64,000 nucleotides of DNA from assembly GCF_000765805.2 (NCBI RefSeq), contig NZ_JRPD02000002.1, forward strand, positions 62,001 to 126,000, written 5' to 3'. Below the pieces are notes generated by a model, which had not been told where the DNA came from, did no database searches, and was given only the letters and a program-made list of their open reading frames with translations. The stretch comes from Helicobacter muridarum (GTDB taxonomy: Bacteria > Campylobacterota > Campylobacteria > Campylobacterales > Helicobacteraceae). Positions 16,995-27,182 of this stretch are shown here, one piece after another (position 1 is the first letter of the stretch; every line of letters starts with the position of its first letter). The position numbers and the translations under genes are program-made.

Positions 16995-18308
16995 TCAAAG
17001 TTTATTCGTTTGTGTTTGTGGCTTGGGTTGATTTAGTTTATTTCTTGTTTGATTATAATATTTTGGTAATACACAAAAGCTCTCTACAATGCAGTTATGA
17101 ATAGTAAATATATTATATTCCTCTTCATATTTGTATGATAGTTCTAGATTCTGTGCATCTAATGCGCTTTTCACAATATACATACCAAGCCCAAATCCTT
17201 GTGATAGTGGATTTTTTATATCCTTTAGGTATGGTTTGAAATATTCATTAATATCTAATGCTAATGGATTTCCCTTATTTTTAATGATTATATCTTTCTT
17301 TGTTACATCAATGATAACTTTAGAATCTGTGCTATATTTAAGTCCATTGTCAACTAAGTTTTTAACCACTAGGGCAAATAAGTCAAAATCTGCTTTTATT
17401 AAATCATTATTGTGATTGATTATTATTTTATCTTGAGTGCTTCTATCTGCTAGAAGCATATCTTCTACTTCTTCTATCAAATCAACTAGTAGAAATTCCT
17501 TTTTTTGTATATTATAATTTTTGCTTGCTAACTCTTCTATCTTTGCTAATTCATCAATAAGTCTATTCAACCTCTCAAAGACATTGCAAAGTTGACTTTG
17601 TTTCTTTTCATCGTTTATGGTTTCAGCTACGATTCTCCCTTTTGTGATTGGAGTCTTTAGTTCATGCATGATTGAGCGCAAAAATAGCATACGAGATTTT
17701 TGGTTTGACTGTAACTTATCTACTATGTGGTTAAATTCTCGCACTAAATCACCTATTTCATCATGATGGTTTGTAGCACATACAATTTTTTGTATATTTT
17801 GATTCTTAACCATGTTAATTAACTCTTCTTTAATGCGTCTAATTGGCATTAGTCGATTGATTATAGCTATGTATACTAGCACTAGCACGATTGATCCTAG
17901 AATGATTATTGCATGATATTTCGTCCATGAAAAGTCAATGTTGTCATGATATACAATGAAATATCTTGTAGTATGTAATGTTATAAAGATGTTTTTATTC
18001 TCTTGGGTGATGTTTATGTTTAGGCTGCCGGGTATTGGCTTTTGGCTTGATTCAATAATTTTGTTTTTAAAGCTTTCGCTAGGCATAATTTCGCGGAAAC
18101 CCTGCTCTTCTAAAAAACTTCTAATTTCGTTGATATTGGCATTAAATTGCTTCATCTTGCCAATAGAATTTACTATGCTATTGTATTGGGCTATGCTCTC
18201 TAAATCAAGTTGAATCTTTACATAAAAGATTGAAACTGCTAGAAAGCTTGCAAATGCAAATGCAAATAGAATGCCCACTTGAAATAGTATTGATGAATTT
18301 TTCCGCAT
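16995..18308 (-). CDS. arsS: ArsS-like acid-responsive sensor histidine kinase
   Basis: Membrane sensor kinase of a two-component system. It has TM1 (about residues 8-30), a periplasmic domain of about 100 residues, TM2 (about 131-150), a HAMP linker with DEIGDLVREFN, the phospho-acceptor box SIMHELKTPITKGR (H215), the segment IEELASKNY, an N box VVKNLVDNGLKYS and a G box GFGLGMYIVKSAL. These strings closely match what I recall of H. pylori ArsS, which senses low pH and controls urease and other acid genes. Unlike in H. pylori, the regulator gene is not adjacent; an ArsR-like regulator lies about 7 kb away at 25203. Cognate pairing is inferred. Confidence 0.85.
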   Translation of the reverse strand: MRKNSSILFQVGILFAFAFASFLAVSIFYVKIQLDLESIAQYNSIVNSIGKMKQFNANINEIRSFLEEQGFREIMPSESFKNKIIESSQKPIPGSLNINITQENKNIFITLHTTRYFIVYHDNIDFSWTKYHAIIILGSIVLVLVYIAIINRLMPIRRIKEELINMVKNQNIQKIVCATNHHDEIGDLVREFNHIVDKLQSNQKSRMLFLRSIMHELKTPITKGRIVAETINDEKKQSQLCNVFERLNRLIDELAKIEELASKNYNIQKKEFLLVDLIEEVEDMLLADRSTQDKIIINHNNDLIKADFDLFALVVKNLVDNGLKYSTDSKVIIDVTKKDIIIKNKGNPLALDINEYFKPYLKDIKNPLSQGFGLGMYIVKSALDAQNLELSYKYEEEYNIFTIHNCIVESFCVLPKYYNQTRNKLNQPKPQTQTNKL

Positions 18309-18773
18309 ATTGTGCCTTGTAGTTTTGTTGCTAAACGTTATAGTGAGTTTTGCGCAATGAATTCTATTATAAAGATAGCCAAATATAACTGCTATATTAT
18401 TTGCTCAGGATTGTCGTTTGATATTTGAGTGTTGTGTGCTAATGTCTGGGTATTTCTAGTGTTACATTAATATTATTATTGAAATACTTTTTATGTTAAT
18501 GCTAATTATATTTGAATATTTCTTGTGTAATATTGAGCTAGACTAACGCTATCTAATAACAAATAGCCTAATATAAGCAATGAGCATGTAGATTATGCAA
18601 AACTAATGTCATATTTCCTTAAATATTTTGATAGTTATTACTGTTTTTTTGGCTGCTAGTAGGAAATATGATTAGAATATAAAGATTATTTGTGTGCCCA
18701 TTGTTCTCATAGTATATTTTTGGACTCATTTAAGAATGCTTATATTGGTTTATATACATAAAAATAGGTTAGA
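18309..18773. other. Gene-free stretch between ArsS-like kinase and SPOR protein genes
   Basis: No credible coding sequence is seen. CATATTTCCT (18610-18619) and AGGAAATATG (18661-18670) form a 10-base inverted repeat around a 41-base loop containing a T7 run. It may be a terminator or a small structured RNA. The rest is AT-rich and holds the presumed promoter of the kinase gene. Confidence 0.4.
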
Positions 18774-19838
18774 CTACTTTATTTCTGTGTAGAAAGCGTT
18801 ACCTTGAATCTCTTTTATTTTTTGTATATTGCTATTAGCTTCGACTTTAGATGAATATGGACCAATTAAATATTTCACTATTATTTTGCCATCTCTGTCA
18901 TCTGTTTTAATTCTATATGGATATTTTGAGATTCTATTTAGGAAATTTTTATCTACATTTCCTGTAAAAGAGCCTACTTGTATATAATGTCCTTTTGTTG
19001 CTGCTTTGCCATTATTTTCGATTTGCTGGGTCTTTTTTTCTATGATGTTATCTGATTTTGGCTTGTCAGAACTATTTGCTGGGTTTTGGGCAGGCTGCTG
19101 TCTTTGTGCAGTCCTATTGTCTGCTGTTTTCTTATCGTCTATTTTTTTATCATCATTTTTCTTGTCATTTGGGCTTGGATTCTGTCCTTTTGTTTGCGCA
19201 TCTTTAGCTTGTGTATTTGGAGGCTTTATATCTGGTTTGATTGTATTTTGTGTATTTTTTGAATCTATTGCTTTTTTTTCTTCTTGTGTAGGATTTGCTT
19301 TATTTTCTGCTAATCGCGCTTCCCTTGGGCTTGGAGCTGGAGCTTTTTGTGCTACTGTAATTGATTTATTGGAATCTTTATCAGCTTGTGCACTCTTGCT
19401 TTTTTCTAAATGTTTTTGTTGCAATTCTTGTAGTTTTGCTTGCATTTTTGGATCATTGTCCATTTCATTGGTTTTTTGTGATGAACTAGTTGTACTTAAC
19501 ATTGGAATGTTTGTAGGAATAGTTGTGGGCGGAGTATCAGACATCTTTGTCGCGCCTATGTCAAATGGATCTAGCATTGTTGTTTGGGCTTCATTGTTGT
19601 CTTTGTTCTCATTTATGTTATAACCATATGGTGGTTGATTTAGCACTTTTGTATTTTGATTATCTTCTGTTAGCTGTATTGATTCTATTGTATTATCCCT
19701 TGCCATTACCCATGCTATAATAAGAAAGGTTATTATAAGAATCATTGCTACTATAGTCAATAACAGTATGGTTTTTGTTTTATTGTTTTTGCTATTTTCA
19801 TTCTGAAATATGTCATTTACATTGGATTGATTTTTCAT
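18774..19838 (-). CDS. SPOR-domain membrane protein
   Basis: A 354-residue bitopic protein. The cytosolic start has about 20 residues; a membrane span follows (about residues 24-44); then comes a long Lys/Asp/Pro/Gln/Asn-rich linker (about 60-270). The C-terminal SPOR domain (about 283-354, GHYIQVGSFTGNV...) binds denuded glycan strands at division sites. GGAGAAA precedes the ATG. It is last in the conserved minus-strand run cvpA-lysS-glyA-DUF1882-SPOR known from Helicobacter genomes. A role in cell division or septal wall turnover is likely; it is not a classical FtsN by sequence. Confidence 0.88.
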   Translation of the reverse strand: MKNQSNVNDIFQNENSKNNKTKTILLLTIVAMILIITFLIIAWVMARDNTIESIQLTEDNQNTKVLNQPPYGYNINENKDNNEAQTTMLDPFDIGATKMSDTPPTTIPTNIPMLSTTSSSQKTNEMDNDPKMQAKLQELQQKHLEKSKSAQADKDSNKSITVAQKAPAPSPREARLAENKANPTQEEKKAIDSKNTQNTIKPDIKPPNTQAKDAQTKGQNPSPNDKKNDDKKIDDKKTADNRTAQRQQPAQNPANSSDKPKSDNIIEKKTQQIENNGKAATKGHYIQVGSFTGNVDKNFLNRISKYPYRIKTDDRDGKIIVKYLIGPYSSKVEANSNIQKIKEIQGNAFYTEIK

Positions 19839-19867
19839 TAGATTTTCTCCTTAGTGGACATTCAGGC

Positions 19868-20410
19868 TTACATATGTTTAGACCATGCAGCTCCGCGCTC
19901 CTTGGCATATACTTCATACGGTAATGCAAGAATATTAAATTGTTGTGGCATATCATCATTAGGGAACATGTGCCATTCAACAGCACATTTTGTAGATAGC
20001 TTTAAGGATAAACTTTTTGCCAATCTCTTGCCCTCTTCTAAGTCTGTGTGTCCTTTGTGGACATATAAATGCAGATGACCAGGAGTTTTTGTTGTATATG
20101 CAGTAAAATTAATAAAGCCTTCATCGCGTAGCATAAGTTGCGCCCTATGGTAGAATCTCTGTGGATCCCTACCATTGTAGTCAAATACAATGTTTTCTAC
20201 TTTGTTTCCACGTAAAATCAATGAATGCGCCACAGTGATTTCCTTGCGAAAATGGCTTTGTATAATTTGTGAGCTTAATAATGAGTTTACCCTTTCAAAC
20301 TTATCATAGAAGACTCTTCCGACATGAACTGTCTTTTTTCCTAAGCCTTTGCTTTTAATATAATAATGGCTTGTATCTATTTTAATTAACTTTAACTCCA
20401 TTTCAGTCAT
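19868..20410 (-). CDS. DUF1882 family protein
   Basis: A 180-residue soluble protein of the Campylobacterota-specific DUF1882 family, equivalent in position to H. pylori HP0184. It has no signal peptide or membrane span. Conserved-looking features are [14 protein letters not shown] at the N-terminus, [16 protein letters not shown] and [16 protein letters not shown]; the latter resembles an archaeo-eukaryotic-primase-like or RNA-ligase-like strand, but no function is known to me. It lies 29 bases upstream of the SPOR gene and about 100 bases after glyA. Confidence 0.8.
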   Translation of the reverse strand: MTEMELKLIKIDTSHYYIKSKGLGKKTVHVGRVFYDKFERVNSLLSSQIIQSHFRKEITVAHSLILRGNKVENIVFDYNGRDPQRFYHRAQLMLRDEGFINFTAYTTKTPGHLHLYVHKGHTDLEEGKRLAKSLSLKLSTKCAVEWHMFPNDDMPQQFNILALPYEVYAKERGAAWSKHM

Positions 20411-20512
20411 TACAATTCCTCTATTTTATAATACATGGCTATAATTAACTTATTACTTAATTTTAACATATTCTATCAAATATTAGATTGTATATATTCG
20501 TTAGGCATGTGC

Positions 20513-21763
20513 TTAAAATATTGGCTTTTCGTATATTGGAAATTGTTTATTTAATTCCTTTATTTCTTGTTTGATTTTTTCCTGCAAGGAAGTATTATTT
20601 ATATCTGATAGAATTAGTGCTATTTTTTCTCCAATCCATGTAAATTCTTTCTCTTTCATTCCTCTGGCTGTCAGTGCTGGAGATCCTATTCTCACGCCAC
20701 TTGTTACAAATGGTGAGCGAGTCTCCCCCGGCACAGTATTTTTATTCACCGTAATTCCAGAATTGTTTAGTGCTATATCGGCTTGTTTTCCGCTGAAACT
20801 GTTTTTTAGGAAACTCATAAGTATAAGATGATTATCTGTTCCACCGCTAACTAAGTCAAAGCCCCTATCTACTAACACTCTTGCTAATGTATTTATATTG
20901 TTCTTAATCTGCTTAGCATAGTTTTTCCATTCCGGTTTAAGATTTTCTTTAAATCCTGTTGCTTTGCCCGCTATAACATGCATAAGAGGGCCGCCTTGCA
21001 TGCCTGGAAAAACCATTTTATTGATTTTTTGCGCTATTTCTTCATTGTTTGTTAGAATCATGCCCCCACGCGGACCTCTCAATGTCTTGTGTGTAGTAGT
21101 TGTTACTATGTCGCAATGTGGAAATGGACTTGGATATTCTTTAGCTACAACAAGTCCGGCTACATGCGCTACATCAGCTAGCAATAGTGCGCCAGTGTTA
21201 TCTGCAATCTCTCTAAATTTTGCAAAATCAAGTTCCCTAGTATAAGCAGAGAATCCACATACAATGATGTTTGGCTTAATTAGTTTTGCTATCTCTTGCA
21301 ATTTATTATAATCAATTCGCCCATCTAGCTCTACGCCATAGAAAAAACTTTGATACATCTTACCTGTGATACTCACTTTAGAGCCATGACTTAGATGCCC
21401 TCCATGTGTTAAGTCCATACCTAAAATCTTATCATAAGGGTTAAGTAGTGCCCCATACACAGCTGCATTTGCTTGACAACCTGAATGCGGTTGGACATTG
21501 GCAAACTTGCAATTAAAAAGTTTTTTAGCACGTTCTATTGCAATATCTTCTATTTTGTCTACAAATTCACAGCCTCCATAGTAACGTTTACCAGGATAGC
21601 CTTCAGCATACTTGTTGGTTAGAATGCTTCCCATAGCTTCCATGACGCTAGGGAAAGTATAATTCTCGCTAGCGATCATCTCTAAATGGTCATTTTGTCT
21701 TTCTAGCTCTTGTTGTATAAGATTAAAAATTTCTGTATCTTCTGTTTGTATATAATAAGCCAT
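20513..21763 (-). CDS. glyA: Serine hydroxymethyltransferase
   Basis: PLP enzyme that converts serine and tetrahydrofolate to glycine and methylene-THF, the main one-carbon entry. PLP forms a Schiff base with K226 in [14 protein letters not shown]. The other signatures [33 protein letters not shown] and [10 protein letters not shown] are present. At 416 residues it is full length. AAGGAG precedes ATG, and the start lies 2 bases after the lysS stop, so the two are co-transcribed and probably translationally linked. Confidence 0.98.
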   Translation of the reverse strand: MAYYIQTEDTEIFNLIQQELERQNDHLEMIASENYTFPSVMEAMGSILTNKYAEGYPGKRYYGGCEFVDKIEDIAIERAKKLFNCKFANVQPHSGCQANAAVYGALLNPYDKILGMDLTHGGHLSHGSKVSITGKMYQSFFYGVELDGRIDYNKLQEIAKLIKPNIIVCGFSAYTRELDFAKFREIADNTGALLLADVAHVAGLVVAKEYPSPFPHCDIVTTTTHKTLRGPRGGMILTNNEEIAQKINKMVFPGMQGGPLMHVIAGKATGFKENLKPEWKNYAKQIKNNINTLARVLVDRGFDLVSGGTDNHLILMSFLKNSFSGKQADIALNNSGITVNKNTVPGETRSPFVTSGVRIGSPALTARGMKEKEFTWIGEKIALILSDINNTSLQEKIKQEIKELNKQFPIYEKPIF

Positions 21764-21765
21764 GA

Positions 21766-23274
21766 TTACTCCTTATTTATATTATAGTTTTCAGTTGTTG
21801 GTTTCATAGCAGGGAAGAAAATAACATCTTTTATGCTTTTGTTATTTGTTAAAAGCATGATTAATCTATCAATACCAATGCCTTCTCCTGCAGTAGGTGG
21901 CATACCGTGCCCAAGTGCCCATACAAAATCTTCGTCCATATATTGCGCTTCCATATCGCCCTTTTCCTTTTCTGCTACTTGAGCTTTGAATCTTTCTAGC
22001 TGGTCTATAGGGTCATTTAGCTCTGAAAATCCGTTGGCAATCTCTCTGCCACCTATAAACAATTCAAATCTATCTGCAATGCTTAAATTAGAATCATTCC
22101 GTCTTGCTAGAGGACTTATATCAATAGGGTAGTTAATAATGAACGTAGGATTAATTAGTTTAGATTCTACAAAATTATCAAATGCTTCAGATAGTAGCTT
22201 ATCATAGCTAAGATTTGATTCTATCTTAATATTGTTTTGTGTTAAGAAAACCTCTAGTTTTTCTTTATCTTGTATGATACCGGGGTCTATTTTGCCAATT
22301 ATATTAAGAGATTCTTTATAGTCTATTATGTCAAATTTATCAAAGTCAATTTGCATATTATCAAATGGGATAATCTTAGGTAGATTTAGTGATTCTAAAA
22401 GATACACTAATAGGTCTTTTGTCAAATTTATTAAGTCATTAAAATCGCGATAAGCCCAATAAAATTCAATCGTGCTAAATTCTGGATTATGACTATGATC
22501 TATGCCTTCATTGCGGAAATTCCTGTTTATCTCAAATATAGCTTCAAAACCTCCTACAATAAGCCTCTTTAAGTAAAGCTCTGGTGCGATTCTTAAATAC
22601 CTTTCGACATTTAAAGCATTATGATGCGTAATAAATGGACGTGCATTGGCTCCACCTGGAATAGGGTGCAGCATTGGTGTTTCTACCTCCAGGAATCCTC
22701 TATGTTCAAAAAACTTTCTCAAAGCAGAAATAATCTTGCTACGAATTATGAAGGTATTTCTTACATCTGCATTTACAATCAAATCTACATATCTCTGACG
22801 ATAGCGCAATTCAATATCGCTTAAACCATGGAATTTTTCAGGTAACGGTATAATGGACTTTGTAAGCAGTTTAAATTCCACAGCATGAATGCTTAATTCC
22901 CCTGTTTTTGTAACAAATGGAAATCCGCATATATTTACTATATCGCCTACATCGAGATTTTTCTTTAGGATTTTGAATAAATCCCCAAGTTCATTTTGGG
23001 AAAAATACACTTGTAACAATGCAGTAGAATCTTCCACTTTGATAAAACTAGCCTTTCCCATTAGTCGTAAGAATTTAATCCTACCTTTTATCCAGATCTT
23101 AGCATCAAAATCTTGCTTTTTATCTGATTCTATATCCTTAAGATATGAAAATTTTTCTAAAAATTCCTGATTGTGCATACTAACACAAGAGTCATTTCTG
23201 TAGGGATTGATACCTAGTTCTCGTAAGGCATTTGCCTTTTGTATTCTTTGCTGTATATAGATATTGTCAAACAA
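21766..23274 (-). CDS. lysS: Lysyl-tRNA synthetase, class II
   Basis: Charges tRNA-Lys. The N-terminal OB-fold anticodon domain spans about residues 50-150. The class II core shows motif 2 ([20 protein letters not shown]) and motif 3 ([13 protein letters not shown]). At 502 residues it has the usual bacterial length. It sits between cvpA and glyA in the conserved minus-strand run, with 78 bases to the upstream cvpA gene. Confidence 0.98.
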   Translation of the reverse strand: MFDNIYIQQRIQKANALRELGINPYRNDSCVSMHNQEFLEKFSYLKDIESDKKQDFDAKIWIKGRIKFLRLMGKASFIKVEDSTALLQVYFSQNELGDLFKILKKNLDVGDIVNICGFPFVTKTGELSIHAVEFKLLTKSIIPLPEKFHGLSDIELRYRQRYVDLIVNADVRNTFIIRSKIISALRKFFEHRGFLEVETPMLHPIPGGANARPFITHHNALNVERYLRIAPELYLKRLIVGGFEAIFEINRNFRNEGIDHSHNPEFSTIEFYWAYRDFNDLINLTKDLLVYLLESLNLPKIIPFDNMQIDFDKFDIIDYKESLNIIGKIDPGIIQDKEKLEVFLTQNNIKIESNLSYDKLLSEAFDNFVESKLINPTFIINYPIDISPLARRNDSNLSIADRFELFIGGREIANGFSELNDPIDQLERFKAQVAEKEKGDMEAQYMDEDFVWALGHGMPPTAGEGIGIDRLIMLLTNNKSIKDVIFFPAMKPTTENYNINKE

Positions 23275-23352
23275 CTATTATCCTTTCGTTTATAGATCCA
23301 TTAATATATAGCTTTGTGCTGTGTTTCTATTGCCGTCTTTCTATTGTCAACA

Positions 23353-23922
23353 TCAGTGTAACAACTTCTTTTCTACTATTTCTTTGATAGACATCTGCCT
23401 TTCTTCTTTGAGCTTCCTAATGCTATCTTGCATATCTTTCAAATTTATAATTTTGTCTGCTACTTCGTATGCTATTGGGTAGATTCTAGTATTTTCTGTA
23501 GAGTTCTTAATAGATGGTCTGACAAATTCAACTTGAGAAGCTAAATATGTAATCAAAGATAAAATTACAAACCATTTTAATATTGATGATATATAACCAC
23601 CGCCATAATTAATAATAGCCAATTGTGGAATTCTAACTATATATATTGCTATTGTTGCTCCAATTACCAGCATGCCAACCCATATCAATCCACATATAAT
23701 AATAAATGCTAATATCCAAAGTATAGTTTCGTTTTGGAAATTAAGTCCAGCTAATTCTAGCCACTTACCTAGCTGTATGCAGTTTTTTGCGCCGAAGTAA
23801 GTGCCTAGAATAATTCCGACCATACTACTAAGCTCATGAACAAGACCATTTTTTATTCCAGTTAGAGCAAGCAACAAAATAATTGCCACCACTCCTATAT
23901 CTATATAATCTGCGGTTTCCAT
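23353..23922 (-). CDS. cvpA: CvpA family membrane protein
   Basis: A 189-residue protein with four hydrophobic spans (about residues 8-26, 28-45, 66-92, 103-125) and the early motif LALTGIKNGLVHELSS typical of CvpA/colicin V production proteins. CvpA is linked to envelope homeostasis and surface growth; its mechanism is unsettled. The charged C-terminal helix is cytosolic. It is first gene of the run leading to lysS and glyA, as in other Helicobacter. Confidence 0.88.
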   Translation of the reverse strand: METADYIDIGVVAIILLLALTGIKNGLVHELSSMVGIILGTYFGAKNCIQLGKWLELAGLNFQNETILWILAFIIICGLIWVGMLVIGATIAIYIVRIPQLAIINYGGGYISSILKWFVILSLITYLASQVEFVRPSIKNSTENTRIYPIAYEVADKIINLKDMQDSIRKLKEERQMSIKEIVEKKLLH

Positions 23923-24004
23923 GTTATGTTGAGACCCTCTACATTATGTGATTGTCAAAATCAATATTTTAGCTTATTTTAATGCATTAACACACAAGAG
24001 CAAT

Positions 24005-25045
24005 CTAGTTATGTTTTGAGACTTCTTCTAGGATAGATTCTATACCTTCGTTTTTTAGCTCATTTACCATATTTTGCAGTGCATAACATACATTATCTTT
24101 ATTGCATATTTTTTTATTTCTTAGGATTCTAGTCGCGCTAAGATTGCCTGCTATGCACTCTATTTGCATCATATTTGAATCTATGAATTTAGCGTGGATT
24201 CCAATTGGAGATTGGCATCCGCCTCCAAGCAGTTTGATAAATGCACGTTCAGCAAGGCAGCATATAGCATTTTTTTCATCATGTAAAGACAACAACGCTT
24301 GATATATCGCATTGTCTCTAAGGCTTGCGGAATATTTCACATCTCTGCACTCAAGCCCTAATGCTCCCTGTCCCATGGCTGGTATCATTTCTTCTGTGTT
24401 AAATGGCTTTATATATAGTTCATTGCGTGTATTTATATCTGTGCTATCTGCATAGATTCCCAAACGTTTTAATCCTGCTACAGCAAGCACTATGGCATCG
24501 AAGTTGCCGTTTTCTAATCGTTGCATTCGCGTTTGCACATTGCCTCTTAGGCTTTGTGTGTCTATGTCTGGCCTGCTAGCCATTAATTGCATGCTACGTC
24601 TAAGAGATGTAGTGCCAACTCTTGCTCCTTTGGGTAAATCTTGCAAAGATGGATATAATTTGCTTATAAAGCAGTCTCTACTATCTTCACGTTTGGTAAT
24701 TGCAGCAAGGCACAATCTAGGTTCAATATTTATGGGCACATCTTTTAAAGAGTGTACAGCTAAATCTATATCACCGTTTAAAAGGCTGCTTTCAAGTTCT
24801 TTCGTAAATAATCCCTTACCACCAATCTTTGCTAACGGAGTATCAAGGATTTTATCCCCTTTTGTTTTGATGATGCATATCTCAACTTTTATTCCATTAA
24901 GCTCTAGTATATTTTTTATATGGTTTGCTTGCCAAAGTGCCAACATAGAACCTCTTGTGCCTAGTTTTAATGGGAGTTTCTGTAGCTCTTGGAGATATTG
25001 CTGAGAAATTTTTAATATCGCTTTGTTGCCTGTAAAATAGTCCAT
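24005..25045 (-). CDS. hemC: Porphobilinogen deaminase (hydroxymethylbilane synthase)
   Basis: Third common step of haem synthesis: it joins four porphobilinogens into hydroxymethylbilane. The core starts at LKLGTRGSMLALWQAN. VGTTSLRR, SLRGNVQTR and the substrate-binding HSLKDVP are all present. The dipyrromethane cofactor cysteine is C277 in LLGGGCQSPIG. About 25 residues precede the core, an extension longer than usual; no better in-frame ATG exists, so either the extension is real or a non-ATG start inside it is used. HemB, the enzyme before it in the pathway, is encoded 28 kb away at 52992. Confidence 0.96.
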   Translation of the reverse strand: MDYFTGNKAILKISQQYLQELQKLPLKLGTRGSMLALWQANHIKNILELNGIKVEICIIKTKGDKILDTPLAKIGGKGLFTKELESSLLNGDIDLAVHSLKDVPINIEPRLCLAAITKREDSRDCFISKLYPSLQDLPKGARVGTTSLRRSMQLMASRPDIDTQSLRGNVQTRMQRLENGNFDAIVLAVAGLKRLGIYADSTDINTRNELYIKPFNTEEMIPAMGQGALGLECRDVKYSASLRDNAIYQALLSLHDEKNAICCLAERAFIKLLGGGCQSPIGIHAKFIDSNMMQIECIAGNLSATRILRNKKICNKDNVCYALQNMVNELKNEGIESILEEVSKHN

Positions 25046-25202
25046 TTATACATTTGCCTTCATGGTAGTTAAGCTTACATTCTACTATAATTTTGTTTGT
25101 TAAAGCAATCCTATGTTTTTAATGCTGTGTGATTAGAGTTAAGAGAGTTTTTATATAACATAACCTAAAATGTCGAAATTTTACAGAAAGTAGGGGCTAT
25201 TA

Positions 25203-25883
25203 ATGTTAGAGATTCTTATGATAGAGGATGATATTGAATTAGCAGAGGTTCTAAGCGATTATTTAAAACAACATGATATTAATGTTACAAATTATGATGA
25301 GCCATATACAGGCATGTCGGCTTTGGCAACAAAGCATTATGATTTACTGCTTTTGGATTTGACATTGCCTAATCTTGACGGATTGGAAGTGTGTAAGAGA
25401 GTTGCCAAGCAAAAGAACATCCCTATTATTATTTCATCGGCAAGAAGCGATATAAATGATAAAATCGAGGCTCTTAATAGTGGGGCAGATGATTATATAC
25501 CTAAGCCTTATGATCCCAAAGAGCTAGTAGCTAGGATTCAATCTCTATTGCGCCGTTATTCACAGAAGCTAGCAGAGGAAAAAATTGCAAGCAAAACTGT
25601 TACATTTCGCATTGACAAGGATACAAGAGAAGTTTATTTTAAAGATAAAAAGCTTGAGTTAACAAGGGCTGAATATGAGATTCTGACATTGCTTATTAGT
25701 AAAAAAGGGCATGTATTTAGCAGGGAAGCAATAGCTATAGAATCAGAATCAATTAATCCAGAATCTTCAAATAAAAGCATTGATGTGATAATTGGCAGAT
25801 TGCGTTCTAAGATAGAGGAGAATCCAAAATCCCCGCAATATATCATTTCTGTACGTGGGGTTGGTTATAAACTTGAATCGTGA
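25203..25883 (+). CDS. arsR: OmpR-family response regulator, ArsR-like
   Basis: A 226-residue DNA-binding response regulator. The receiver domain (about residues 1-120) has the acidic pair E8-D9-D10, phospho-acceptor D52 in [13 protein letters not shown], and K104 in YIPKPYDP. The winged-helix domain (about 130-226) ends with [11 protein letters not shown]. It matches my memory of H. pylori ArsR, including D52, the acid-response regulator that is essential there. The kinase ArsS-like gene is at 16995-18308 on the other strand, so the pair is split. AGGGG lies upstream of the ATG. Confidence 0.85.
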   Translation: MLEILMIEDDIELAEVLSDYLKQHDINVTNYDEPYTGMSALATKHYDLLLLDLTLPNLDGLEVCKRVAKQKNIPIIISSARSDINDKIEALNSGADDYIPKPYDPKELVARIQSLLRRYSQKLAEEKIASKTVTFRIDKDTREVYFKDKKLELTRAEYEILTLLISKKGHVFSREAIAIESESINPESSNKSIDVIIGRLRSKIEENPKSPQYIISVRGVGYKLES

Positions 25884-26049
25884 TTTATATTTTTAATCTC
25901 AATTATAATAATGTTCTTATATTAAGAAGATTTTAGACTACTTTGTATGAATATTTATTTGAGTGTATTAGTATAAAAGCATAAAAACAAATTAATATTT
26001 TGCTAAAATAGCTATCAATACTTCCACAATATTATAGAAAGATGTTCAA

Positions 26050-26928
26050 ATGCAGCATTCAGGTCAGGAATCACCTCATATAACTACAGTAAATAACCAC
26101 GAGTCAAGGAATGGTGTAGTTATAGCAATTACATCTGGAAAAGGTGGTGTAGGGAAATCAACAGCAACAGCAAATATTGGTATTGGTTTGTCTCAACATG
26201 GAAAGAGGGTAATAGCTGTTGATTTTGATATAGGGCTTCGTAATTTAGACATGATATTGGGACTTGAGCGGCGTATTGTTTATGATGTTGTAGATGTTAT
26301 GGAGGGAAAATGTAACCTCTCCCAAGCTATTGTTAATCACAAAAAAGCAAAAGATCTCTATTTCCTCCCTGCAAGTCAAAGCAAAGATAAAACAATCTTA
26401 GATAAGGATAAAGTGCAGGCTTTGCTTGAAAATCTAAAGCGTGATTTTGATTATGTTCTACTTGATAGTCCAGCAGGTATTGAGAGTGGTTTTGAGCATA
26501 CTGTATTTTGGGCAGATAGGGCACTTATAGTCGTAACACCAGAAATTAGCTCTGTAAGAGATAGCGACAGAGTGATTGGGATTTTAGATTCCAAGAGCGA
26601 TAAGGCTAGGCAGGGCAAGGAAATAGAAAAACACATCATCATTAATCGTTTGAGATCTGATTTGGTAATTAAACATGAGATGATGAGTTGTGAAGATGTC
26701 AAAGATATTTTAGCTCTACCAATAATAGGTGTTGTACCTGAAGATGAGAAGGTAATAGGGGCTACAAATAATGGAGAACCCACAATCTTTGCTAGGACTA
26801 TTAGCGGATTGTCTTATGAACGGATTGCTAGACGGATTTTGGGAGAAGATGTTCCTATTGCTACATTTGATTCCAATCAAGGTTTTATGGAAATTTTTAA
26901 GAAGTTTTTTGGTATTAAAAGAGGTTGA
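26050..26928 (+). CDS. minD: Septum site-determining ATPase MinD
   Basis: ParA-type ATPase that, with MinC and MinE, keeps division at mid-cell. The deviant Walker A is KGGVGKST at residues 31-38, preceded by an N-terminal extension of about 22 residues. [16 protein letters not shown] and [13 protein letters not shown] are the switch motifs. The C-terminal amphipathic helix [15 protein letters not shown] is the membrane-targeting sequence. minE begins two bases after its stop. No minC is in the window. Confidence 0.97.
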   Translation: MQHSGQESPHITTVNNHESRNGVVIAITSGKGGVGKSTATANIGIGLSQHGKRVIAVDFDIGLRNLDMILGLERRIVYDVVDVMEGKCNLSQAIVNHKKAKDLYFLPASQSKDKTILDKDKVQALLENLKRDFDYVLLDSPAGIESGFEHTVFWADRALIVVTPEISSVRDSDRVIGILDSKSDKARQGKEIEKHIIINRLRSDLVIKHEMMSCEDVKDILALPIIGVVPEDEKVIGATNNGEPTIFARTISGLSYERIARRILGEDVPIATFDSNQGFMEIFKKFFGIKRG

Positions 26929-26930
26929 TC

Positions 26931-27182
26931 ATGTTTTTTCGTAGTAGAGATAGTAATGTTTTTAATACATCTAATTCCGCAGGTAATGCTAAGCAAAGAT
27001 TACAAGCAATACTTAGCAGCGAGAGAGTGATTACTAAGGGTTGTCTTGATGATTTGAGAAAAGAGATTTCTATGTCTGTTGAGAAATATACAAAGTCTTC
27101 ATGTCTAATTAATATGAAAGCAGATAGGAATAATTGCCTAAACATTACAATCACAGATGTAAATGTGAATCTAGATTCTTAA
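26931..27182 (+). CDS. minE: Cell division topological specificity factor MinE
   Basis: An 83-residue protein that stimulates MinD ATPase and drives it from mid-cell. The start is ATG 26931, preceded by AGAGG inside the minD end; a TTG six bases earlier overlaps the minD stop and lacks correct spacing. The N-terminal MFFRSRDSN is the membrane/MinD-binding region. AKQRLQAILSSERV is the characteristic MinD-interacting helix, and DLRKEIS starts the topological domain. Position directly after minD confirms it. Confidence 0.93.
   Translation: MFFRSRDSNVFNTSNSAGNAKQRLQAILSSERVITKGCLDDLRKEISMSVEKYTKSSCLINMKADRNNCLNITITDVNVNLDS

Noticed and set aside
19006-19623. 205-codon open frame on the plus strand
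   Set aside because: It is antisense to the SPOR protein's low-complexity linker; its Phe/Leu/Ser-rich translation is the mirror of Lys/Asp/Gln codons, and no Shine-Dalgarno precedes it.
24492-25004. 170-codon open frame on the plus strand
   Set aside because: Antisense to hemC, whose catalytic motifs are intact; no independent coding signal.
26451-26783. 110-codon open frame on the minus strand
   Set aside because: Antisense to minD; no start signal and no recognisable motif.
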